Positions 21,821 to 31,533 of a stretch of DNA of 64,000 nucleotides are shown one piece after another (the first letter of the stretch is position 1; each line of letters begins with the position of its first letter). The notes beneath the pieces are model-generated. The model saw only the letters and a program-made list of their open reading frames with translations, did not search any database and was not told the origin of the DNA. This DNA is from Botryotinia globosa. Its lineage: Eukaryota > Ascomycota > Leotiomycetes > Helotiales > Sclerotiniaceae. Location of the stretch: the NCBI GenBank assembly GCA_014898425.1, contig RCSZ01000005.1, forward strand, positions 1,700,501-1,764,500, in the 5' to 3' direction. A program made the position numbers and the translations under genes.

Positions 21821-23095
21821 CTATTGGACACTCGTGGGAATCTTTACTTGTCCCCTCTTTCTATCCATCAAGGGTCTTCCATACCTCCAGCCTGTTCCAT
21901 GTGCTCCTCTACCGTCTTTACCAATGTCGTCAACATTGATTTCCTTGATTCTAAACTCCCATCTAGGTGTACGGACTTTCATTATTTTGGCTTCTTCCGC
22001 TGCTTTGCGATCAGCTATACGTTGCCTGGCTTGTTCTTCCGCCTCATCTCGCGCATCTTGTCGCGCAGTTCGTTCTTCTCGAGATAATCCAGCTTTAAAA
22101 TCTTTATGCATCTCAATCATTTCGGGGTGTGGTATTCTTTGATCTGCGGGAAGAAGTTTCTCGTCGAAAATCTTCGCGGCATCCTCTCGGGTAAAATGTC
22201 TTGATTCTGAAGTGGGGTGGAAGATTTGTTGTCCCGTTGCTACGTGAATAGGTAAGTCATTAATCGATTCGTGTGTGGTTCTACTAGCCCCTGTGTTGAG
22301 TTGCGTCACAGGGACCATCGACATGACTGCGTCGGCATATGGTCTTGCAAGAGGTTTTCCCTAGCACAATGGACGTTAGCTTGTCTGTTGTTGAAGACAA
22401 ATACCAAAATAAAACACGTATGTAAATAACTTTCAGAGAGGCTCGCATGCATAATTTTGTAACCATGTAGTTGTCTTGAAGACTAATCGAATTTTATAAA
22501 TCATCACGAAGTATGTTAGGTTGTTGAAAAAGAATTCTTGACATACCGCTCGTTCCCATTCTTTCTCTATCTCCTTCAAACGTACCACTGCTCCCACGCG
22601 GCTCATTTCAACTCCAAGTTCGGCACTCACTTCTCTCACCGATTTAGCATCCTGCATAATTTTTGTCCAAATGAGCTCTCGCAGTTCTTCGCTCAACACC
22701 GATTGACTTGTAAACTTTCGATTGCCCGGGAATGGTATCATATCTCTCGCGGTTTGTGGCGGCAATTCCTTGTTGCCATTTGCATCAGGCTCATTTTGAC
22801 TGTCGGGCTTTGGAGCACCATCTTTTCGCCCATCCGCCGCAGCTTCCACGACTCTTTTTAATTTACCATCGGCATTGTAGGCACCCATGTAATTTGTTGA
22901 GTTGTCTAATGGGTTTCTGAAGTTCTCTCCTTGTGTGCCAAGCCACCGGAAGAGTGACCGCCTTGCTCTGGTAGCTCTTCGTGCATTTTGTGGCGGGGTC
23001 AATGAGAAGGATCGTGAAGGTACTTGATTAAGAAAGGACTTTGCATAGGCGGATCCAGACGCGAGTAAGTTCGGACATCTTGAAGAAGGATTCAT
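21821..23095 (-). CDS. Mitochondrial small-subunit ribosomal protein mS45 (Bot1/Mrps35 family)
   Basis: Exons 23095-22547 and 22360-21821 give 362 aa. The N-terminus is a mitochondrial presequence (SRCPNLLASGSAYAKSFL, RRATRARRSLFRWLG). The diagnostic block follows: NYMGAYNADGKLKR, PFPGNRKFTSQSVLSEELRELIW, and a helix-turn-helix-like stretch DAKSVREVSAELGVEMSRVGAVVRLKEIEKEWE, which is the core of the Bot1p family ('eukaryotic mitochondrial regulator'). The second exon has FHPTSESRHFTREDAAKIFDE, a long charged helix (LSREERTARQDARDEAEEQ) and a conserved C-terminus with EFRIKEINVDDIG and GTGWRYGRPLMDRKRGQVKIP. The 186-bp intron is in phase 0. The protein belongs to the 37S mitoribosomal subunit. 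A CACGTG site lies at 23229-23234, about 135 bp upstream of the start. Confidence 0.88.
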
Positions 23096-23288
23096 GATAA
23101 AAACAACTCAATTGAGGCAGTGAAGGAAGACGATTGAGGGTGGTTGATAAAAGCCGTGGGGTCCCTCAGAGAGGAAATTTCTAAGTTACACTTGGGCAAA
23201 GCTCCAAGAAAAGGCTAAGCGAAATAGTCACGTGGCTACATGATCTTGAGGCATTTCTCGGATCTGACTGCTATCCTTCCCGAGTCTT

Positions 23289-24243
23289 CTAAGCAATATT
23301 GTGAACAGCCGGTGACTCTATGATCAAGTTCTTACGAATCCTTTCTACCTCATCAATTGTAAGACCACATTTCTCTATTACGTATGATTCAGCCCCACCA
23401 AATTTCTCGCGGAGCATCTTAAGAGTAGCGAGCATGTTCTCAGCTCTAGCTTTTGTTAGCAATATATCTTTTTCGAGGGAAGGCACCACATACTTGGAGC
23501 TAATCAAATTTTCCGCCCCTTCATGATCATCTTTGATGGCTGGGTGTGCCATTAAATGCTTGATAATTCCTGCTTTCCACTCTTGCGGAAGTCCAAACGT
23601 TGTCAAACTATATTCCCGTGCGACAACCTCGTCGTCAACTCCGCAGAGAGATAAGATCAATGCACAAAGAACACCAGTTCTATCCTTACCAGCTGTACAA
23701 TGAACGATCAATGGTTTGGAAGGTTCATTTGCAAGGTGGAGAAGAATAGTTCTGTATGAGTTTGGAGCGTTGTTCAAGATATCGGTATATGCCCGAGTGA
23801 AACCCTTCAGAATGCCATTCAGCTATATTTTCTCTCCACAGCTTCCAATGATGAGAACTTACCTCGGTACCCTTTGAGGCATAAGCCTTAAATCGGATGG
23901 CAATTTTTTCCGGGCTATAGTCCTCCGCCGGGAATACTGGTGCAAAGACTCGCTGACAGCCCTCCCACTCTACCACTCCACCCCTACCGGCGGCCGCACC
24001 TTTAATAAGCTCATCTTGAGACCTCAAATCATAGATATGAGTAATTCCCAACTGCTGCATAGTGGCAATCCCCTTCTCGGTAACTCTTTGAGGCTCACCA
24101 CAGCGATAGACGACTCCCTGTCTTACGGAATGGGAAGTTGGTCCCGATGCGAGGGGATATCCGCCCAGATCTCGGAAGTTGGGAATCCCTTCGACGGTTA
24201 TGAACGGAGGCTCAAGCGCCTTTTCGTGAAGGGTTGAAGCCAT
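23289..24243 (-). CDS. PTP-fold tyrosine/serine phosphatase (Y_phosphatase3 family)
   Basis: Exons 24243-23863 and 23804-23289 give 298 aa. I use the ATG at 24243 (MASTLHEKALEPPF); an upstream start would need TTG. The N-terminal family motif GIPNFRDLGGYPL is at residues 18-30, then RQGVVYRCGEPQRVTEKGI, LGITHIYDLRSQDEL, and the catalytic P-loop IVHCTAGKDRTGVL with Cys163 and Arg169. FKAYASKGTE-GFTRAYTDIL crosses the intron in phase 0. The C-terminus has LEKDILLTKARAENMLATLKMLREKFGG. This family (fungal relatives of bacterial IphP/LipA) acts on phosphotyrosine, phosphoserine or phosphoinositides; the true substrate is unknown. The acceptor (TGAAG) is unusual but keeps the frame and a plausible sequence. 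The gene is divergent from the CCDC97-like gene. Confidence 0.9.
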
Positions 24244-24673
24244 ATTCAAGATTGGAGAACTATTTCGTGAATGATTTGATTTCCTGAATTGTAGAACAAT
24301 TAAACAACTTATATGTTGGCCAGGTAGGTGTCAGATAGACGTGACTGCAGCATGTGAATTTAAACGGTCAAGGCTAGCCGAAGCGACTCATAAATAAGAC
24401 TATACCAGCCAGCAGCACCCTGGCGTACCTAGGTACTTACTTCATTGCCACGACTGAGCCCCCATTATCAACCAACGTTTCATTCGGATATTCACAGCAT
24501 ACCTAGGTATCTTCGGTAAATATCATTCATCAAACATTCGTCAAATCACCATAGATTAAAACTTTATATCTGATGCTTACTAGGTATTGTTGTGTAAAGT
24601 AACTATCCATCATCTCATAATCTGACAACAAGCTGCGGAAATCAACCAATCTCGCCACTTAAATTCCTCACGC
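24244..24673. other. Divergent promoter region
   Basis: Lies between the phosphatase (-) and the CCDC97-like gene (+). It contains two TACCTAGGTA palindromes (24426-24435 and 24500-24509), part of a motif repeated across the window's spacers. Confidence 0.6.
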
Positions 24674-25495
24674 ATGACTTCAGAATCCATTCATCCAAAT
24701 ATTGATCCCCACAACATTGAGCCTATCGTCATGCCTCACAGAGAGCCCAATACACCGGAGCCACAAACCCAGGACTCTGCAGAGCGTGTAGCTCGCATAC
24801 GGATCAAAAATCGCAGGAAAGTGTACCTTGATCGCCATCCATCATATTTCACTGCCCCGGACCTAGAGCTTGCAGGTCAATTTTTGCTATATTGACTTGA
24901 ACGATTTGATAACTAATTATATTCAGATCCCTTATTGTATGACCGATGCATCAGGAGATTCCAAACTGCCGCGGAAAGAGAAGCAGATGGACGAGCAAAA
25001 GGTTATTCTGGTAGGCAAATCTTCAATGATTTCGATCGTCTCTAGTTCTTCTGATGGTAATAAGTATCTCTACCAGGTGTGTTGGAAGCAGATCTATATC
25101 GATCAGAAGCTAAGCTCGCTGCACTGAAGGGCAGCTCTGATTCGCGCCCTAAGGATGAAGATGAAGGCGTTGGGCGCATTCAAGAAGATCACGGGGTTCC
25201 ATATTTGAGCTATGCCAGAGGTCAAAGTGGTGAAGTTTTACCTGAAGATCCGGATGAAGTACCGAGGAGTAAGGAGGACGGCTTCGAGAGATGGAAGTTT
25301 GAGATGACACTCAAGTTTCTTAGGGGGGAAGATGGAGATTTTGATTATCAAGATGTAGATGCTGGTGGAGAATGGGATGAGATTGAAAATAGGGACGTTG
25401 AAGAGCGATGGTTCGAGGATGAAGAACCGGAATGGTTAGGGGAAGAAGAAACTGGGAAAGCAGTTGGTGGAGAAACTGGGATACAGGATTTTTAG
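24674..25495 (+). CDS. CCDC97-like (DUF2052) protein
   Basis: Exons 24674-24875, 24927-25010 and 25077-25495 give 234 aa. After a disordered N-terminus the conserved block appears: RIRIKNRRKVYLDRHPSYF, TAPDLELA-DPLLYDRCIRRFQ, TAAEREADGRAKGYSG-VLEADLYRSEAKLAAL, and a C-terminal acidic domain with FERWKFEMTLKFLRGEDGDFDY and EWDEIENRDVEERWFEDEEPEW. This is the fungal form of the coiled-coil domain-containing protein 97 family; human CCDC97 associates with the SF3B splicing complex. The second exon (84 nt) joins in phase on both sides and restores the RDRCIRRFQTAAEREADGRAKG block that would otherwise be broken. Probably nuclear. Function in fungi is not established. Confidence 0.85.
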
Positions 25496-26201
25496 ATGGT
25501 GGATAATGCCATGATTTAGATCCTTCTTACGATCGACTTGGACGAATTACCATACAGTATGGCACTTCTTGATTAGACTGAGCAAATAACCAATATGTCT
25601 TGGGAGACCACGCAAAGCTTTAACACTTTCGAATGTTGCCGGTGTCTAAACACGTGACTAGTATTTTCAGTAGATTTGTTGTCCTAGAACAGATTCATAT
25701 TTGCGTGCGCGGAGTAGGTAGGTAGCGGATTCACGACACCACAAACCTACCTAGATAATTTCATTGTTTCGAAATTAAGTCAAAAGATTGAGCAATATAT
25801 ATTTATCTAAATATAATGTATTTCGACATAATGCGACCTATCTCTAACATGGGGGAGCGATGGTAACAGAAGTATGGATGTTTACAGAGAACATGTATAT
25901 AATATAATACAAAAAGCAATGTCAAGGGTCACATGGACCAAATCATTCACCGTCTCCAAGGTTATCGCCTTTATCGATAAGAACATCATCATAAGGCTAC
26001 TTTACTCTCTACCATTGACTTATTGACTCAACCGTATCCCACATACATATAAAATCCAACCCGCATTCAACCTTCCGGATTCCTTTCAACCCACCTCAAT
26101 AAAATCATAAACGATAGACAAATCTTGTAAAACCATCAAGATAATCATCACGAAATATCCTTGAGACCCCGCTCAACATCAAAGGAAGCAACCCCGCAAT
26201 C
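25496..26201. other. Intergenic region
   Basis: Between two plus-strand genes. Contains GTAGGTAGGTAG (25714-25725) and ACCTACCTAG (25745-25754) in opposite orientation 20 bp apart, which could form a small hairpin, and a pyrimidine-rich, A-rich leader before ATG3. Confidence 0.55.
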
Positions 26202-27399
26202 ATGAACTTCCTCCACAGTACTCTCGATAGACTTCGAGAATTTACACCCGTTTCTAATACCTCAACCTTTCGCACCAATGGACAGATCACACCAGAAGAA
26301 TTCGTAGCAGCTGGAGATTATTTAGTATTCAAGTTTCCAACATGGTCATGGGCTGATGCATCCCCAACAAGCAAGCGCGCCAACTATCTACCAGCTGGCA
26401 AGCAGTTTCTAGTTACCCGTGGCGTGCCTTGCCATCGCAGACTCGATGATGATTTTGCAGGCGACGCAGGTCATGACGAAACTGTCGTTAGAGACGGGGA
26501 GGATTTCAGAGGCGATGGTCCTCATTCTCCAGGCGACGATGAAGATGGTTGGCTGAGGACTGGAGGGTTGGCCGCCAGTCAAGAAGCCCGTGTGAGAGAT
26601 GTGCGAACAGTAGATGAGAGCGGTGAAATGGGCGAGAGAGAAGATGATGAGGATGATATTCCAGATATGGAGGATGACGATGATGACGATGAAGCTATTA
26701 TTCGTGATCCTAAGGCTGACGATGCGAGTTCGTAAGTATTTCTAGAGCTTAGTCTGATGGCTAGATACTAACAATTTATTTATCAGATCTCGTCGAACAT
26801 ATACTATCTACATCGCATACACGCCTTATTACAGAACTCCTCGACTATACCTCTCAGGATATCTCTCAAGCTCCCAACCGCTTCCACCACACCTTATGAT
26901 GGAGGATATCGTAGGGGACTATAAGGACAAGACCGTCACATTGGAAGACTTCCCATACTTTAGCAACAACATCAAGATGGCCTCCATCCATCCTTGCAAA
27001 CATGCCAGTGTCATGAAGACCCTTCTGGATCGTGCAGACGCGGCCTTAAAGCTTCGACGAGAGAAACAAAGACAAGGCAAGACAGTACCTGGTTCTAAAG
27101 ATACCGGAATGGAGGGCCTAGTTGACGATTTTGAGAAGACCAAAATTTGTGATAAGAAGGCTGTTCTCGAAGGTCTGAAAGCTGGTGGAAATGGCAACGA
27201 TGAGTGGGAGGTATTACAACATGATCAAGATTTTGCCAATGAGGAGGAAGAAGTTGCTATCCGTGTGGACCAATATCTTGTTGTATTTTTGAAGGTCAGT
27301 TTTCGTGCACCTCTACTATAGTGAATTATGCTAACGAAATCCCAGTTCATGGCAAGTGTGACACCGGGTATTGAGCACGACTTTACTATGGGTGTCTAA
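26202..27399 (+). CDS. ATG3: Autophagy E2-like enzyme ATG3
   Basis: Exons 26202-26731, 26787-27294 and 27346-27399 give 363 aa. ATG3 transfers Atg8 from Atg7 to phosphatidylethanolamine during phagophore growth. The N-terminus is the amphipathic helix [16 protein letters not shown] that senses membrane curvature, followed by [22 protein letters not shown] and [20 protein letters not shown] long acidic flexible loop (about residues 95-175, Asp/Glu-rich) corresponds to the Atg7-binding region. The E2 core continues with [24 protein letters not shown], and the catalytic Cys247 is in [13 protein letters not shown]. The end, [25 protein letters not shown], lies on a 54-nt last exon. All three exon joins are in phase, and the product is complete. 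Confidence 0.97.
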
Positions 27400-28098
27400 G
27401 CGGTGTTGTCTTTATTTTATGCGCAAGCTCAGGATGATGGGAAACGGCTTTGGGGAACATGGTTTTTGATTATTCTTCGATCTGCAGCGAAGCGGAGCAA
27501 TCCTTATGAGGAGTTTGGAGCGTGTCGGATAGTTCTTTGCACTAATAACACCACATATCATAGCATATCATTGTAGAAAAACCAGGATTTGATTAGCAGG
27601 TATCTGTTCTCATTTTGTGCTTGTGATACTTATGTTTGAGTGATGCTAAATCGTCAAATAACAAGGGGTATTTTCTGATAATCATAAAATCGATGTGATT
27701 AGACTACTGGAACAATTTCGAACGCCAGGAAGGTTTTCAAATTTTAGCGGATGTTCTAACAATGATTTCTGTCCAAGACGGCTTTCGCTATGGGGTACCA
27801 AGTTGTTGTTAAACAACGAAGATTCACCATTGTCGATTTGACGCGGGGTAGTCCCTCAACCATCTGGAGATCATGCAACAATTTTTGGGGTTTCGAAATG
27901 TCAGATTAGTCTGGAAGAACAAATCATAGTAAAACACTCACAAATTCACGTTTACTTGTATCCGAATTAGTATGGTACGGGTTCAAACAAAGGTCTTATT
28001 GGTATATTTGCCAGGAGTATGCTATTTAATACACGTCCTCCACCCCTCCCAAACCCAGCCCATCATCCTCGTTGTCACTTCTAGAAACCTTCATCTTC
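27400..28098. other. Convergent intergenic region ATG3 / PDB1
   Basis: About 700 bp holding the two 3' ends. I see no gene or clear repeat. Confidence 0.55.
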
Positions 28099-29305
28099 TT
28101 ACAATCGTAACATTTTGGCGACGTAGTTCTCAATCAACTGCTCGTTAGGGAAACTCATATCTTCCAACTTTTGAGCATACGGGGTTGGGACTTCGGCACC
28201 AGTAATTCTTTGGGCTGGGGCATCGAGATAATCGAAACCGAACTCCATGGTCAAGGCAAGCAATTCAGCACCGACACCGAAGGCTGGGAAACCGGACTCA
28301 ACAGCGAGGAGACGGTGAGTCTTTTTGAGGGAGGTCATGATGGTTTCGACGTCCAAAGGCTTGATGGATCGGAGGTTGATAACTTCGACCTCGACGCCAT
28401 ACTTCTTCTTAAGGTTCTCAGCTGCGACGAGAGATTGTCCAACACAGCGGGACAGAGTGACTATGGTGAGATCCTTTCCAGCACGCTCAATCTTGGCTTT
28501 ACCGAATGGAATAACGAAGTCATTCTTCTGAGCAGCCTCGCTCATTGGGAAAGATTGACCGTACAACAATTCGTTCTCGAGAACGCAGACAGGGTTGGGG
28601 TCGCGAATGGCAGCTTTGAGTAATCCTTTTGCATCCTCGGCACTCCATGGAGTGACGACCTTGAGACCGGGTATGCTTCCGTACCATGCAGAATAATCTT
28701 GTGAATGTTGTGCTGCGACGCCAGATGCGAAACCGTTGGGTCCGCGGAATGTGATGTTACATGGTTGAATACCACCGGACATGTAGTGAGTTTTGGCGGC
28801 GGAGTTGACAATTTGATCAATAGCTTGCATTGCGAAGTTGAAAGTCATGAACTCGCACTGTAGAACTGGGTTTTAGCCATCGCTCTCTCTTATCTCGATA
28901 GACTTCCAGTGGAAGGCGAGGAAATGGAGAAAAAAAAGACCTTACCACAGGATGTAAACCTGCCAACGCAGCACCGACGGTCAAACCGCAGAAACCCGAT
29001 TCAGTGATGGGAGAATCAATAACTCTCTTTTCACCGAAACGATCCAGTAAGCCCTTGGTAACCTTGTATGCGCCATTGTACTGAGCGACTTCCTCACCCA
29101 GAACAAAGACCTTTGGATTTGACTCCAATTCTTCGGCCAAGGCTTCGTTCAAAGCCTCTCTGACTGTATATTCCTTAACACCACTCTCCTTTGCATATCC
29201 TCTGCTTTGCACAATGGCCGGTAGACGGGAAAAAGATTGAAAGGCATTTCGTGTTGGGCGAGCTGAAGAAATGAAACGACTCGCTGGTCGTAGGATTCGT
29301 GACAT
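28099..29305 (-). CDS. PDB1: Pyruvate dehydrogenase E1 component subunit beta, mitochondrial
   Basis: Exons 29305-28946 and 28857-28099 give 372 aa. It forms the E1 alpha2-beta2 heterotetramer that decarboxylates pyruvate with thiamine diphosphate in the mitochondrial matrix. The presequence is Arg/Ser-rich ([19 protein letters not shown]). Conserved stretches follow in order: [37 protein letters not shown], the ThDP-contacting glutamate region [80 protein letters not shown] and the transketolase C-terminal domain [12 protein letters not shown]. The intron falls between HPV and CEF in phase 0. Length and order are those of the family. Lipoylation of its partner E2 depends on the ETR1 pathway found elsewhere in the window. 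Confidence 0.97.
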
Positions 29306-30160
29306 CTTGGAGATGGGGTTGTGTGATAAGAAAGAAGACCCTCAGCAAAGAAGTTCAAGAGAGGGAGGTGAGGTTGTGAAGGAATGGAGAAAAATTGACA
29401 AGCTACTAGGTATTCTCACGAACATTCAACTCGAGTGGCACGTTGGGACTTTTTGTTCAAAGCTTACAATCCGCGCTCCGAAATGTTGATAGATAAGCTA
29501 AACTTGATTTGGATTAGCTTTCGGAAGCATTAGGGCGAGACTCAAGATTGATAAACTTCACTCAGAACATGCGTCAACACAGTAAAATGATTTGGTTAAA
29601 GTTTGTATATCTAAGAGTTCATTGAAATGGAAATGAAAGACATGAGGCTGGATGTCTTAAGGCTCTAGTGAACCTTCACATTGAACTCTCTATACGAAAT
29701 CTCGTAGGGCTATTATAAGTTTCCAGGACGATCCGGAGCCTTTGAGATCCTGAATATATAGTGTATTCAGAGGGCAAAGAAAGGGAATCTGAATATTTTT
29801 ACACGACAGTGACCTTCTTAGAGACAGCGGTGCGTCTGTCGGGCAAAACAAGGCCTGGCATTGGTACTCACGGCTGTGATTTTTTGGCATCCCATCTAAG
29901 TACAGAAGAACTGTCGAGCATCAACAATGAACGAGATTAAGATGATCAATAAAGTCGTGGTTTTGTGTGTTGCTATTCTATAAAGCAAATGCATACAGAG
30001 TGCTCAGATACATCGACAATCACACTCGTTCTAATAAAACCTTGTCGCCCCATAGCGAGCAGGAGAAAAGGGGGGCATTCCTATTCTCACAAACGCCTCT
30101 TCCTTCCATTTCAACTCCAACTTAATACCCAAATCCCTCTCTACTATCCTAGACAGTTTG
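29306..30160. other. Intergenic region upstream of PDB1
   Basis: About 850 bp between two minus-strand genes; carries the PDB1 promoter. No supported gene. Confidence 0.5.
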
Positions 30161-30781
30161 TCAAATAGTATTTTTTAGCTCAGCGCTCCCTTCTTGTGCC
30201 TCCGAGCAACATGGCTCCTCGGACTCATAAATATGCAAAAACGCCCAGCACATTCCAACCAGAAGCCTTTCTAAAAAGATTTTCTTATCTTTCTCATTTG
30301 TCAAACTCGTTTTCTTACCAAGGTCGGTATAGACTACAACCTGTCGCTTCTCTTTCCACTGCACAAATTCGCCAAATATACCACTTTCTATCCCCGTGTC
30401 TTTTCGCCGAAGGCAACAGAAATCCCTGACCTTATTTGCAAAGAAGAGGTCGTCAAAGAATTTGGCATAAGTATTCATGCGATATTCCTCAGTCGTTAGA
30501 CAAATTGTGTATCTACCCATGGTATTATGGATTGGTCGTCCAAGGTCTGCAAAAGTGGTTATGATCGGATGCTGCGAGAAAGTGGGTGAATCTACGTTGG
30601 ATAGCAGATGATTAATGAGGTCTTTGCGCTTGTGGCTATTCGGTGAAAGATTTTCAATGCTGAGGGTAGTTTTGTGCTTTATATGAGGGTTGAGCTCTTG
30701 GGGTCCTGATTTGACCAAATATTGGAGTACTTTGGCCACAGACTTCATTGTTGGCATGCTACAAGAGACAGGGAGCAACAT
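30161..30781 (-). CDS. Hypothetical 206-aa protein
   Basis: A single exon with an ATG start (30781). I do not recognise it with certainty. The sequence shows an ordered-looking C-terminal half: MGRYTICLTTEEYRMNTYAKFFDDLFF, VQWKEKRQVVVYTDLG, then KKIFLERLLVGMCWAFLHIYE. The last segment resembles the place in fungal SprT-type metalloprotease-like proteins where LLHEMCHAxL would stand, but the His-Glu-x-x-His zinc site is absent here. If that likeness is real, this would be a catalytically dead relative or a decayed copy; I regard this as a guess. No signal peptide or clear membrane span. The gene sits alone between PDB1 and the large membrane protein gene, both on the same strand. Confidence 0.55.
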   Translation of the reverse strand: MLLPVSCSMPTMKSVAKVLQYLVKSGPQELNPHIKHKTTLSIENLSPNSHKRKDLINHLLSNVDSPTFSQHPIITTFADLGRPIHNTMGRYTICLTTEEYRMNTYAKFFDDLFFANKVRDFCCLRRKDTGIESGIFGEFVQWKEKRQVVVYTDLGKKTSLTNEKDKKIFLERLLVGMCWAFLHIYESEEPCCSEAQEGSAELKNTI

Positions 30782-31533
30782 AGAGGCGGCAAGTGTTTAC
30801 ATCGATGTTTTTATACACACAAGATGACAGATTTTAATCATTGTGAATGGTTTAGATCCTAGATTAGTTGGTCGTTGTAATTGGATAATTCTTAATAAGG
30901 AATCTGCCAGTTTTTTCCGTAATATGTTGTAGTTTTCTGACCCTTTGATGATTCATCGAATAGAACCCGTTTCCAATCACGAAAGAACTTTCGTTGTTTC
31001 ATATATTAGAGCTACCACTGGGGAACTGGATCGCGTTTACAACTTCGATTCTTTGGAAGTGGTATATCATCAAGATTTGGAGAATGGCCTAAGTGGAGTT
31101 GTAGCGTACGCTTGTAATGCCGCTAATAAAGTAGTTCCTTCTACATAGCACAAGTAAAACATACATAAGATTATAAAAGACTGGTTTCCTGGGTGGTCAA
31201 TTTGTGTTCTTGAAAGAAATAATAGTATTTGTTTTATACAGAGCCGTAAGATGGTAACACACTGTGAACTTCACGGGAAGACTATGGAGTTTATGTTTTC
31301 AACATAAGGATTGATGGTATATCTTGCGTTCAAGCTTCTAGGGCAGGATCAGATGTACAGTTCGAGACTGATTGCTTGATTTTTAATTCCCTATGCGCTA
31401 CATATCAAGATGCTCGAAATAAATAGTTTGAATACACTTTCTTCCCTCATCCAACCAGCGCCCTTGAAACAGGACCATGAATTTTATGTTGTAAGATTCC
31501 AGCAAAGACAATTGGCAGAAACTTTCCATGATC
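30782..31533. other. Intergenic region
   Basis: About 750 bp. A 66-codon ORF from the ATG at 30948 to 31148 is open but short and unrecognised; I do not call it. Confidence 0.45.
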
